This document shows positions 7,229 to 15,131 of a DNA stretch of 37,845 nucleotides, piece after piece. Made by a program: the position numbers and the translations under genes. The notes under the pieces were generated by a model. It was not told the DNA's origin. It made no database searches and saw only the letters and a program-made list of their open reading frames with translations. The stretch is from Streptomyces bobili. GTDB taxonomy: Bacteria > Actinomycetota > Actinomycetes > Streptomycetales > Streptomycetaceae. How positions within the stretch are numbered: the first letter of the stretch is position 1; each line of letters starts with the position of its first letter. Location: NCBI RefSeq assembly GCF_002154575.1, contig NZ_MUBA01000262.1:186-38030 (forward strand), in the 5' to 3' direction.

Positions 7229-8450
7229 GCGGCGGAGCCGCATATCCATTGCGCTCCACCAGCGCGTAGGTCTGTGTGGCGATCTCCAGTTCCTCGTCCG
7301 TGGGGACCACGGCGACCTTCACCCGCGCGCCTGCGGGCGAGATCAGCCGCGGCTCGTCACCGCGTACGGCGTTCAGCTCGTCGTCCACCGCCAGGCCCAG
7401 GGTCTCCAGGCCCGCGACGGCCGCCGCGCGCACCGGCGCCGCGTTCTCGCCGACCCCGGCGGTGAACACCACGGCGTCCACCCGGCCGAGCACGGCGTAA
7501 TAGGCGCCGATGTACTTCTTCAGCCGGTGAATGTAGATGTCGAAGGCGAGCTTCGCCTGTTCGTCGCCCTCGTCGACCCGCCGTCGGATCTCGCGCATGT
7601 CGTTGTCACCGCACAGGCCGATCAGTCCGCTCTTCTTGTTGAGAAGAGTGTCGATTTCGTCGATGGACATTCCGCCAACTCGTGCCAAATGGAAGATGAC
7701 GGCCGGATCGGTGTCGCCGGAGCGGGTACCCATGACGAGGCCTTCGAGCGGCGTGAGCCCCATGGAGGTGTCGACGCACTTCCCGCCGCGTACGGCGGAG
7801 GCGGACGCCCCGTTGCCCAGGTGCAGCACGATGACGTTCACCTCTTCGGGGGCCCGGCCCAGCAGACCGGCGGTCGCCCGGGAGACGTACGCGTGCGAGG
7901 TGCCGTGGAAGCCGTAGCGCCGGATGCGGTGCTCGTCCGCGGTCTTCACGTCGATCGCGTAGCGCGCCGCGGACTCCGGCATCGTGGTGTGGAAGGCGGT
8001 GTCGAAGACGGCGACCTGCGGGAGGTCCGGGCGCAGCGCCCGCGCCGTGCGGATCCCGGTCAGGTTGGCCGGGTTGTGCAGCGGGGCCACCGGGATCAGC
8101 CGCTCGATCTCCGCGAGGACCGCGTCGTCGATCACGGTCGGCTCGGTGAAGTGCTTGCCGCCGTGCACGACCCGGTGCCCGATCGCCGCCAACTCCGGTG
8201 AGTCCAGGCCGAGTCCGTCCTGGGCGAGTTCCTCGGCGACGGCCTTGAGCGCCGCGTCGTGGTCGTGGATGGGCCCGCTGCGCTCGCGGGACTCGGCCGT
8301 CGCGAGCGGCGTGTGCTTGAGCCGCGAGGTCTGCTCGCCGATGCGCTCGACGAGGCCCTGCGCCAGCCGGCTGCTGTCGCTCATGTCGAGCAGCTGGTAC
8401 TTCACCGACGAGGAGCCGGAGTTGAGGACGAGGACACGGGTGCCGGTCAC
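7218..8450 (-). CDS. ackA: Acetate kinase
   Basis: The enzyme interconverts acetyl phosphate plus ADP and acetate plus ATP. The 410-residue product has family length. It begins with the phosphate-binding NSGSSSVKY near residue 10 and contains GHRVVHGG, the FDTAFHTTMP segment, YGFHGTSH and the nucleotide-binding LHLGNGAS. The GTG at 8450 overlaps the pta stop by 4 bases (GTGA), so translation is coupled to pta. The open frame continues upstream into pta, but only as a shadow. Together with Pta it makes the reversible acetyl-CoA/acetate path. Confidence 0.97.
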   Translation of the reverse strand: MTGTRVLVLNSGSSSVKYQLLDMSDSSRLAQGLVERIGEQTSRLKHTPLATAESRERSGPIHDHDAALKAVAEELAQDGLGLDSPELAAIGHRVVHGGKHFTEPTVIDDAVLAEIERLIPVAPLHNPANLTGIRTARALRPDLPQVAVFDTAFHTTMPESAARYAIDVKTADEHRIRRYGFHGTSHAYVSRATAGLLGRAPEEVNVIVLHLGNGASASAVRGGKCVDTSMGLTPLEGLVMGTRSGDTDPAVIFHLARVGGMSIDEIDTLLNKKSGLIGLCGDNDMREIRRRVDEGDEQAKLAFDIYIHRLKKYIGAYYAVLGRVDAVVFTAGVGENAAPVRAAAVAGLETLGLAVDDELNAVRGDEPRLISPAGARVKVAVVPTDEELEIATQTYALVERNGYAAPPQGN

Positions 8451-10537
8451 TGCTGGGGTGCCTTCTGGTCGAGGGTCTGGGCCTGGATCGCCGTGATGGC
8501 GACGGTGGTGACGATGTCCTGGACGAGGGCGCCGCGGGACAGGTCGTTGACCGGCTTGCGCAGGCCCTGGAGCACCGGGCCGACGGCGATCGCGCCGGCC
8601 GACCGCTGTACGGCCTTGTACGTGTTGTTGCCCGTGTTGAGGTCGGGGAAGATCAGCACGCTGGCCTGGCCCGCGACCTCGGAGCCGGGCAGCTTGGTCG
8701 CCGCGACCGTCGGCTCCACGGCGGCGTCGTACTGGATCGGCCCCTCGATCCGCAGGTCGGGGCGCCGCCGACGGACCAGCGCGGTGGCCTCGCGCACCTT
8801 GTCGACGTCGGCGCCGGAACCGGACGTACCCGTCGAGTACGACAGCATCGCGATCCGCGGTTCCACGCCGAACTGGGCGGCGGTCGCGGCCGACTGGATG
8901 GCGATGTCGGCGAGCTGCTCGGCGTTCGGGTCGGGGTTGACCGCGCAGTCGCCGTAGACGAGGACCTGGTCGGCGAGGCACATGAAGAACACGGAGGAGA
9001 CGATGCCGGCGTCCGGCCTCGTCTTGATGATCTCGAAGGCGGGCCGGATCGTCGCGGCCGTGGAGTGCACCGAGCCCGACACCATGCCGTCGGCGAGTCC
9101 CTCCTGGACCATCAGCGTGCCGAAGTAGTTGACGTCGGAGACGACGTCGTAGGCCAGTTCCACGGTGACGCCCTTGTGGGCGCGCAGCCCCGCGTACTTC
9201 TCGGCGAAGGCGTCGCGCAGTTCGCTGGTGGCCGGGTCGATCAACTGGCAGTCGCCCAGGTCGATGCCGAGGTCCGCGGCCTTCTTGCGGATCTGGTCGA
9301 TGGGACCGAGGAGGGTCAGTTCGCACACCCCGCGGCGCAGCAGGACCTCGGCCGCGTGCAGCACCCGCTCCTCGGTGCCCTCGGGAAGGACGACCCGGCG
9401 CAGGTCGGAGCGGGCCTGCTCCAGCAGCTTGTGCTCGAACATCATCGGCGTGACGCGATCGCTGCTCGGCGCGGAGACCCGCTTGAGCAGGTCGGCGGTG
9501 TCGACGTGCCGCTCGAAGAGGCCGAGCGCGGTCTCCGCCTTGCGCGGGGTGGCCGCGTTGAGCTTGCCCTCCAGGGAGAACAGTTGTTCGGCGGTGGGGA
9601 AGCTGTTGCCGGCCACCGACAGCACGGGGGTGCCGGGCGCGAGGCGGGCGGCGAGGGTGAGGACCTCCTGGCTGGGCACCTCGCCCAGGGTGAGCAGCAC
9701 GCCGGCGATCGGCGGGGTGCCGGCGCTGTGCGCGGCCAGTGAGCCGACGACCAGGTCGGCCCGGTCGCCGGGGGTGACGACCAGGGCGCCGGGTGTCAGG
9801 GCGTGCAGGAAGTTCGGCAGCATCGCGCCGCCGAAGACGAAGCCGAGGGCGTCGCGGGCCAGCCCCGAGTCGTCGCCGAGCAGCACCCTGGCCCCCAGGG
9901 CGGTGCTGATCTGCGCGACCGTCGGGGCCGACAGGGCGGGCTCGTCGGGCAGGACGTAACAGGGCACCGGCAGCCGGGAGACGAGCCGTCCGGCGATCTC
10001 CTCACGGTCCTCGCGGGCGACCCGGTTGGTGATCATGGCGATGACGTCGCAGCCCAGGCCGTCGTAGGCGCGGTAGGCGTTGCGGGTCTCGGCGAGGACC
10101 GACTCCGTGGTCTGCCCCCGGCCGCCCACGACGGGGATCACGGAGGCCCCGAACTCGTTCGCCAGGCGTGCGTTCAGGGACAGTTCGTCGGGGAACTGGG
10201 TGTCGGCGTAGTCGGTGCCGAGGACCAGGACGACGTCGTAGTCGCGGGCGACGCGGTGGAAGCGGTCGACGAGCGTGGAGACCAGTTCGTCGGCGCCCCG
10301 CTCGGCCTGGAGGGCGGACGCCTCGTGGTAGTCCATGCCGTAGACGGATCCGGGGTCCTGCGACAGCCGGTACCGGGCGCGCAGCAGATCGAACAGACGA
10401 TCGGGCCCGTCGTGGACGAGGGGGCGGAAGACGCCCACCCGGTCGACCTGGCGGGTCAGGAGTTCCATGACCCCCAGCTCGACGACCTGGCGGCCGTCGC
10501 CGCGGTCGATCCCGGTCACGTACACGCTGCGCGTCAC
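8447..10537 (-). CDS. pta: Phosphate acetyltransferase, long multidomain form
   Basis: The enzyme interconverts acetyl-CoA plus phosphate and acetyl phosphate plus CoA. The product has about 696 residues, as in the long Pta class. An N-terminal P-loop-like (BioD-type) domain spans about 1-210, a DRTGG domain about 215-330, and the catalytic PTA domain about 370-690. The catalytic domain contains PEGTEERVLHAAEVL and the SYSTGTSGSGADVDKV segment. The GTG at 10537 was chosen because GGAGAG lies about 5 bases upstream and the protein then starts VTRSVYVTGIDRGDG. ATG codons at 10555 and 10579 in the same frame have no good ribosome site. It is the first gene of pta-ackA(-pyk) and diverges from pfkA. 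Confidence 0.95.
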   Translation of the reverse strand: MTRSVYVTGIDRGDGRQVVELGVMELLTRQVDRVGVFRPLVHDGPDRLFDLLRARYRLSQDPGSVYGMDYHEASALQAERGADELVSTLVDRFHRVARDYDVVLVLGTDYADTQFPDELSLNARLANEFGASVIPVVGGRGQTTESVLAETRNAYRAYDGLGCDVIAMITNRVAREDREEIAGRLVSRLPVPCYVLPDEPALSAPTVAQISTALGARVLLGDDSGLARDALGFVFGGAMLPNFLHALTPGALVVTPGDRADLVVGSLAAHSAGTPPIAGVLLTLGEVPSQEVLTLAARLAPGTPVLSVAGNSFPTAEQLFSLEGKLNAATPRKAETALGLFERHVDTADLLKRVSAPSSDRVTPMMFEHKLLEQARSDLRRVVLPEGTEERVLHAAEVLLRRGVCELTLLGPIDQIRKKAADLGIDLGDCQLIDPATSELRDAFAEKYAGLRAHKGVTVELAYDVVSDVNYFGTLMVQEGLADGMVSGSVHSTAATIRPAFEIIKTRPDAGIVSSVFFMCLADQVLVYGDCAVNPDPNAEQLADIAIQSAATAAQFGVEPRIAMLSYSTGTSGSGADVDKVREATALVRRRRPDLRIEGPIQYDAAVEPTVAATKLPGSEVAGQASVLIFPDLNTGNNTYKAVQRSAGAIAVGPVLQGLRKPVNDLSRGALVQDIVTTVAITAIQAQTLDQKAPQQ

Positions 10538-10611
10538 GCGTGCTCTCCGTTCCATCGGTGGGCCGTTCGGGTGGCTCATAAAAATCGCCCACCGAGGTGA
10601 GCAGAACCCTC

Positions 10612-10640
10612 TTGACAATACCCCTGCCCCCGGTTAAGGC
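10612..10640 (+). promoter_or_regulatory. Candidate pfkA promoter
   Basis: TTGACA at 10612-10617 is a perfect -35. TAAGGC at 10635-10640, 17 bases on, is a weak -10. The predicted start would give a leader of about 85-90 bases before pfkA. It lies in the 197-base gap between the divergent pta and pfkA genes. Confidence 0.4.
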
Positions 10641-10734
10641 GCCCGTCAGGCGGCAGTCGCGACAGTCTCCTCGGGGGCATGAAAGAATCGACAACAGCTC
10701 ACCGGTACCCACAGCGAGCAGGAGACACAGCAGG

Positions 10735-11760
10735 ATGCGCATCGGAGTCCTCACCGCGGGCGGCGACTGCCCCGGCCTGAACGCAGTGATCCGGTCGGTC
10801 GTGCACCGAGCGGTCGACAACTACGGCGACGAGGTGATCGGCTTCGAGGACGGCTACGCCGGTCTGCTCGACGGCCACTACCGCACTCTCGACCTGAACG
10901 CCGTGAGCGGCATCCTCGCCCGAGGCGGCACGATCCTCGGCTCCTCACGCCTGGAGCGCGACCGTCTCCGCGAGGCCTGCGACAACGCCTCGGACATGAT
11001 CCACGAGTTCGGCATCGACGCGCTGATCCCGATCGGCGGCGAGGGCACGCTGACGGCGGCCCGCATGCTGTCCGACGCGGGTCTGCCGGTCGTCGGCGTC
11101 CCGAAGACCATCGACAACGACATCTCCTCCACGGACCGCACCTTCGGCTTCGACACGGCCGTCGGCGTCGCCACGGAGGCCATGGACCGCCTGAAGACGA
11201 CGGCCGAGTCCCACCAGCGCGTGATGGTCGTCGAGGTCATGGGCCGGCACGCGGGCTGGATCGCCCTGGAGTCCGGCATGGCGGCCGGCGCCCACGGCAT
11301 CTGCCTGCCCGAGCGCCCCTTCGACCCGGCCGACCTCGTGAAGCTGGTCGAGGAGCGGTTCGCGCGTGGCAAGAAGTTCGCGGTGATCTGCGTCGCCGAG
11401 GGCGCCCACCCCGCCGACGGCACGATGGACTACAGCAAGGGCGCGATCGACCAGTTCGGCCACGAGCGCTTCCAGGGCATCGGTACGGCGCTGGCGTTCG
11501 AGCTGGAGAAGCGGCTCGGCAAGGAGGCCCGCCCGGTCATCCTCGGCCACGTCCAGCGCGGCGGCGTGCCGACGGCGTACGACCGTGTCCTCGCGACCCG
11601 CTTCGGCTGGCACGCGGTGGAGGCGGCGCACCGGGGCGAGTTCGGCATGATGACCGCGCTGCGCGGCACCGACGTGAAGATGGTGCCGCTCGCGGAGGCG
11701 GTGACCGAGCTGAAGACGGTGCCCAAGGACCGGATGGACGAGGCGGAGTCGGTCTTCTAG
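10735..11760 (+). CDS. pfkA: 6-phosphofructokinase
   Basis: The enzyme phosphorylates fructose 6-phosphate to the 1,6-bisphosphate. The 341-residue protein has family length. It has the N-terminal nucleotide loop TAGGDCPGLN (8-17), GGEGT (101-105), PKTIDND with catalytic Asp127 (123-129), MGRHAGW and GHVQRGG. Numbering happens to match E. coli PfkA. Gly104 is the residue of ATP-dependent enzymes, while Lys124 is the residue of pyrophosphate-dependent ones. From memory, this mixed signature is known in the ATP-dependent S. coelicolor enzyme, so ATP is the likely donor. The ATG at 10735 follows CAGGAG by about 10 bases. The gene converges on the XRE regulator with only 15 bases between them. 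Confidence 0.95.
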   Translation: MRIGVLTAGGDCPGLNAVIRSVVHRAVDNYGDEVIGFEDGYAGLLDGHYRTLDLNAVSGILARGGTILGSSRLERDRLREACDNASDMIHEFGIDALIPIGGEGTLTAARMLSDAGLPVVGVPKTIDNDISSTDRTFGFDTAVGVATEAMDRLKTTAESHQRVMVVEVMGRHAGWIALESGMAAGAHGICLPERPFDPADLVKLVEERFARGKKFAVICVAEGAHPADGTMDYSKGAIDQFGHERFQGIGTALAFELEKRLGKEARPVILGHVQRGGVPTAYDRVLATRFGWHAVEAAHRGEFGMMTALRGTDVKMVPLAEAVTELKTVPKDRMDEAESVF

Positions 11761-11775
11761 GGCCGCCTGTTGCCC

Positions 11776-12498
11776 TCAGCCGGAGTTCTTCTCGACGGTC
11801 GTCCAGAAGGTCTCGGTGATCCGGTCGAGGAAGTCGCGGCCGGAGTCCCTCGCGTCACCGGCCGCGCTGCCGCCGCCCCAGCTGAGGGTGGCGGTCATCT
11901 GTCCCTGGTAGCTGTGGTGCAGCTGCTGGAGGACGGCCTCCAGCAGGCGCCGGTCCAGGGGAAGCAGCTTGCCGAGCGGCTTGGTGTACGCCTGCCAGCG
12001 GGTGGTGACCGCGCTGCGCAGGAGGTCGGCGAGTTCGGCCTCGCGGCCGGTGACGGCGATCAGGTCGGGCAGGGCGAGGCCGAGCAGTTCGGTGAGTACG
12101 GCGGACTGGCGGTCGGTGCTGCGCCACCGGCCGCTCTCCTCCATGCCGAGGTAGGCCGGGAACTCCTGACCGACGGCGCGGGCCACGTCCTCGGGGGCCA
12201 GGCCCCGGGCGATCCGGAACTCACGCAGTGTGCGCGGGCGGCCGGTCAGTTCGGTGGGGGAGCACCACAGGACGCCCGCGAGGGCGGTCAGCTCGGGGCT
12301 GGTGGGGGACAGGGCGGCGCGTTCCCAGGAGACGACGAGTTCCGGGGTGGCGTAGGGCAGTCCGAACGAGGCGCGCAGGCCGTGGGCGACATGGTCCGGG
12401 GTCATCCCCAGGGCCGCGCGCAGCCTGCGGGCGGCGAGGGCGTCGAAGGGCGGACCTGGCTGGTGGGTGTGGGACAGGGGTCGGTGCACGGGGCACAC
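11776..12498 (-). CDS. Helix-turn-helix (XRE-type) DNA-binding protein
   Basis: The product has 240 residues. Residues 18-85 form an XRE-like domain: ARRLRAALGMTPDHVAHGL, then LVVSWERAALSPTSPEL and the LAGVLWCSPTELTG end. A second similar segment starts at about 90 (LREFRIARGLAPEDVARAVG, then YLGMEES), so two tandem HTH units are likely. The C-terminal 130 residues are helical with no known fold that I can name. The GTG at 12498 has no strong ribosome site; an in-frame GTG at 12486 is an alternative. An inverted repeat lies 21 bases upstream at 12519-12547. The targets and signal are unknown. Confidence 0.7.
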   Translation of the reverse strand: MCPVHRPLSHTHQPGPPFDALAARRLRAALGMTPDHVAHGLRASFGLPYATPELVVSWERAALSPTSPELTALAGVLWCSPTELTGRPRTLREFRIARGLAPEDVARAVGQEFPAYLGMEESGRWRSTDRQSAVLTELLGLALPDLIAVTGREAELADLLRSAVTTRWQAYTKPLGKLLPLDRRLLEAVLQQLHHSYQGQMTATLSWGGGSAAGDARDSGRDFLDRITETFWTTVEKNSG

Positions 12499-12518
12499 CG
12501 TAGGCGCCAGAAGCTGCT

Positions 12519-12547
12519 GTGACTACGGGCCGTTCGGCCATAGTCAC
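12519..12547. promoter_or_regulatory. Inverted repeat upstream of the XRE gene
   Basis: GTGACTA (12519-12525) and TAGTCAC (12541-12547) are 7-bp inverted arms with a 15-base spacer, itself holding GGCC-GTTC-GGCC. The last 12 bases, GGCCATAGTCAC, recur exactly at 15049-15060 before the symporter gene. It may be an operator for the XRE protein or for the nearby response regulator. Confidence 0.4.
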
Positions 12548-12563
12548 CCGGTGTGGGACGTGT

Positions 12564-12587
12564 GGAAACGTACGGTGAGCGGTTTCC
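12564..12587 (-). terminator. Weak hairpin after the response regulator gene
   Basis: GGAAAC (12564-12569) and GTTTCC (12582-12587) can pair over 6 bp around a 12-base loop, 33 bases past the response regulator stop. It is a weak candidate terminator for the two-component operon. Confidence 0.25.
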
Positions 12588-12619
12588 GTCGTCTTCTCCC
12601 GCGCCGCATGCCGGCCGAG

Positions 12620-13327
12620 TCACCGGGCCGCCGGAACCCACCGGTACACCAGCTCGGGCCTTCCCACCTGCCCGTACAGCGGCTTGCGTTCCGCCCTTCC
12701 CGCCTCCACCAGGTGTTCCAGGTAGCGGCGGGCGGTGATCCGGGAGATGCCCACCGCCTCGGCGACTCCGGCCGCGGTCAGGCCCTCCGCCGCCTCCCGC
12801 ACGGCCCCCGTCACGCGCTCCAGGGTCGGGCCGCTCAGCCCCTTGGGCAGCGCGACGGGGCCCGGTGCGCGCAGGGTGGCCAGGGCTCTGTCGACCTCGT
12901 CCTGGCCGCTCGCCTCGCCGGCCGCCCCGCGGAACTCCGCGTACCGCACGAGCCGGTCCCGCAGGGTGGCGAAGGTGAACGGTTTCAGCACGTACTGGAC
13001 GACGCCCAGCGACACACCCTCCCGGACCACCGTCAGATCGCGCGCCGAGGTCACCGCTATCACGTCCGCGTGATACCCCGCCGCCCGCAGCGAACGCGCC
13101 AGCTGGAGCCCGTGCCCGTCCGGCAGGTGCAGGTCGAGCAGCAGCAGGTCCACCGGCGTACGGTCCAGCATGCGCCGCGCCTCCGCGCCGGTGTGCGCCT
13201 TGCCCACCGCCACGAACCCCGGCACCCGGCCGACGTACAGGACATGCGCGTCGGCGGCGACGGGGTCGTCCTCGACCACCAGCACCCGGATCGGCTCGTT
13301 CCCCGAAACGCCCGTCACGTCCGTCAT
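12620..13327 (-). CDS. Response regulator, CitB/DcuR type
   Basis: The product has 235 residues. Residues 12-125 are a receiver domain with the acidic pocket Glu19-Asp20-Asp21, phosphoacceptor Asp65 (LLLLDLHLPDGHG) and Lys115 (YVLKPF). Residues 165-235 are a winged helix-turn-helix (GVAEAVGISRITARRYLEHL, then GRPELVYRW), as in regulators paired with CitA/DcuS kinases. The ATG at 13327 overlaps the kinase stop by 4 bases (ATGA), and GGAGGCAAGGG precedes it, so the pair is translationally coupled. It probably activates the divergent symporter gene at 15132. Confidence 0.92.
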   Translation of the reverse strand: MTDVTGVSGNEPIRVLVVEDDPVAADAHVLYVGRVPGFVAVGKAHTGAEARRMLDRTPVDLLLLDLHLPDGHGLQLARSLRAAGYHADVIAVTSARDLTVVREGVSLGVVQYVLKPFTFATLRDRLVRYAEFRGAAGEASGQDEVDRALATLRAPGPVALPKGLSGPTLERVTGAVREAAEGLTAAGVAEAVGISRITARRYLEHLVEAGRAERKPLYGQVGRPELVYRWVPAAR

Positions 13328-14979
13328 CCCTTGCCTCCCGACACCGGCGCGGCGGCGACCGTCGTCCGCAGGAGCAGCCGTACCACGAACTCCGCGCCGC
13401 CGCCCTCGGCCTCCGCCACCGACAGGGTCCCGCCGTGGCGGTGCACAGCCTGCCGGACGAGCGCCAGGCCGAGACCGCGGCCCCCCGGCCCGGACGGCTT
13501 CGTGGAGAAACCCCGCTCGAAAACCTGCTCCATGTGCGCCGGGTCGACCCCGGCGCCGGTGTCCGTCACCCGCAGCACCAGCTCGCCGGCGGCCTCGCCG
13601 TCCCGCACGCCGTGCTCGGTGCACGCGGTCACCGTGACCCGCGCCCGCAGGCTGCCCTGCGCCGCGTCCACGGCGTTGTCGATGAGGTTGCCGAGGATGG
13701 TGACCAGGTCACGGGCGGGCAGCGACTCGGGGAGCAGCCCGTCGTCGAGGCCGCTCCCCTGGGAGACCACCAGCTCCACGCCCCGCTCGTTGGCCTGCGC
13801 CGTCTTGCCCAGCAGCAGCGCCGCGAGGACGGGCTCGCTCACCGCGGCCACCACCTGGTCGGTCAGCGCCTGCGCCAGCTCCAGTTCGGCGGTCGCGAAG
13901 TCCACGGCCTCGTCGGCGCGGCCCAGTTCGATCAGCGAGACCACGGTGTGCAGCCGGTTCGCCGCCTCGTGGGCCTGCGAGCGCAGCGCCTGGGTGAACC
14001 CGCGCTCCGAGTCCAACTCGCCCATCAGCGACTGGAGTTCGGTGACATCGCGGAGGGTCGCCACGGTGCCCCGGCGTTCTCCGCCGGACACCGGCGAGGT
14101 GTTCACCGCCACCACCCGGTCCGCCGTCAGATGCACCTCGTCGACGCGCGGTTCGGAGGACAGCAGGGCGCCCGTCAGCGGGGCGGGCAGACCGAGGTCG
14201 GCGACGGAGCGGCCCACCACCTCCCCCGAGACGCCGAGCAGTTCACGGCCGCCGTCGTTGATCAGCGCCACCCGGTACTGGCCGTCCAGCATCAGCAGCC
14301 CCTCGCGCACCGCGTGCAGCGCCGCCTGGTGGTAGTCGTGCATCCGGCTCAGCTCGGAGGCGTTCATGCCGTGGGTGTGGCGGCGCAGCCGGGCGTTGAC
14401 GACGTACGTGCCGACCGCGCCGAGCGCGAGCGCGCCCGCCGCGACGCCGAACAGGGCCGTCACCTGGTCCTGCACCCGCTTGGTGATCGCCTCTACTCTG
14501 ATGCCCGCGCTGACCAGGCCGATGATGCGGCCGTCGTCGTCCTCGACGGGGGTGACCGCGCGGACGGACGGGCCGAGGGTGCCGGTGTAGGTCTCGGTGA
14601 AGGTCTCGCCCTTCAGGGCGCGGGCGATGTTGCCGATGAAGTGCCGGCCGATCTGCTTCTCGTCCGGGTGGGTCCAGCGGATCCCCGCCGGATTCATGAT
14701 CGTGACGAAGTCGACCTCGGTGTCGCGCATGATCCGCAGCGCGTACGGCTGGAGTTCGGCCGTCGGATCCGGGGTGCCGATCGCCTCCCGCACGGAGGGG
14801 GAGTCGGCGACCGAGCGGGCCACCGCCGAGGCCTGCCGGCTCGCGGCCTCCTCGGCCTGGCTGCGGTCGCTGACGTAGGTGAACAGCGCGTACCCCGCGA
14901 CGAGCACCGCTATGAGGACCGCCTGCATGGCGAACAGCTGGCCGGCCAGGCTGCGAGGTCTCGGGACGGGGATGCGCAT
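13324..14979 (-). CDS. Sensor histidine kinase, CitA/DcuS type
   Basis: The product is a 551-residue membrane sensor. A transmembrane helix at about 15-35 leads to an extracytoplasmic PAS-like domain (36-175), with the RWTHPDEKQIG and TGTLGPSVRAVTPV patterns of citrate and C4-dicarboxylate sensors. A second helix (176-196) and a cytoplasmic PAS domain (about 215-320) follow. The SpoB-type H-box LRSQAHEAANRLH has His337 as phosphodonor. The ATPase domain ends in NLIDNAVDA and GGRGLGLALV. The ATG at 14979 is the first start before the basic N-terminus. The ligand is likely a carboxylate, given the symporter next door, but citrate, malate, fumarate or another acid cannot be told apart here. Confidence 0.92.
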   Translation of the reverse strand: MRIPVPRPRSLAGQLFAMQAVLIAVLVAGYALFTYVSDRSQAEEAASRQASAVARSVADSPSVREAIGTPDPTAELQPYALRIMRDTEVDFVTIMNPAGIRWTHPDEKQIGRHFIGNIARALKGETFTETYTGTLGPSVRAVTPVEDDDGRIIGLVSAGIRVEAITKRVQDQVTALFGVAAGALALGAVGTYVVNARLRRHTHGMNASELSRMHDYHQAALHAVREGLLMLDGQYRVALINDGGRELLGVSGEVVGRSVADLGLPAPLTGALLSSEPRVDEVHLTADRVVAVNTSPVSGGERRGTVATLRDVTELQSLMGELDSERGFTQALRSQAHEAANRLHTVVSLIELGRADEAVDFATAELELAQALTDQVVAAVSEPVLAALLLGKTAQANERGVELVVSQGSGLDDGLLPESLPARDLVTILGNLIDNAVDAAQGSLRARVTVTACTEHGVRDGEAAGELVLRVTDTGAGVDPAHMEQVFERGFSTKPSGPGGRGLGLALVRQAVHRHGGTLSVAEAEGGGAEFVVRLLLRTTVAAAPVSGGKG

Positions 14980-14999
14980 GTCGTCAGTGTGCCCCCGAG

Positions 15000-15131
15000 G
15001 TTAAGCGTGAACTAAATGAACGGAAGGGTGACCGCCCTCACAGCGTGGGGCCATAGTCACGGCATCCCCCATATCCCCCGGACGTGAGCCGCACGCCGGT
15101 GATGCCGACGAAGACGTCAAGGAGGGCAGCC
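15000..15131 (+). promoter_or_regulatory. Divergent control region of kinase and symporter genes
   Basis: This gap holds an A+T-rich patch with TGAAC repeated at 15008-15012 and 15017-15021 (9-base period). It also holds GTGAC (15028-15032) inverted with GTCAC (15056-15060), and GGCCATAGTCAC at 15049-15060, identical to the one at 12536-12547. These are candidates for response-regulator binding. No clear -35/-10 pair is visible. Confidence 0.35.

Noticed and set aside
5176..7269. Open frame of about 697 codons antisense to pyk
   Set aside because: Its composition is that of an antisense shadow, and pyk itself has every family motif on the other strand.
8451..9326. Upstream extension of the ackA frame
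   Set aside because: It overlaps pta out of frame. The acetate kinase fold begins at the GTG at 8450 with NSGSSSVKY close behind.
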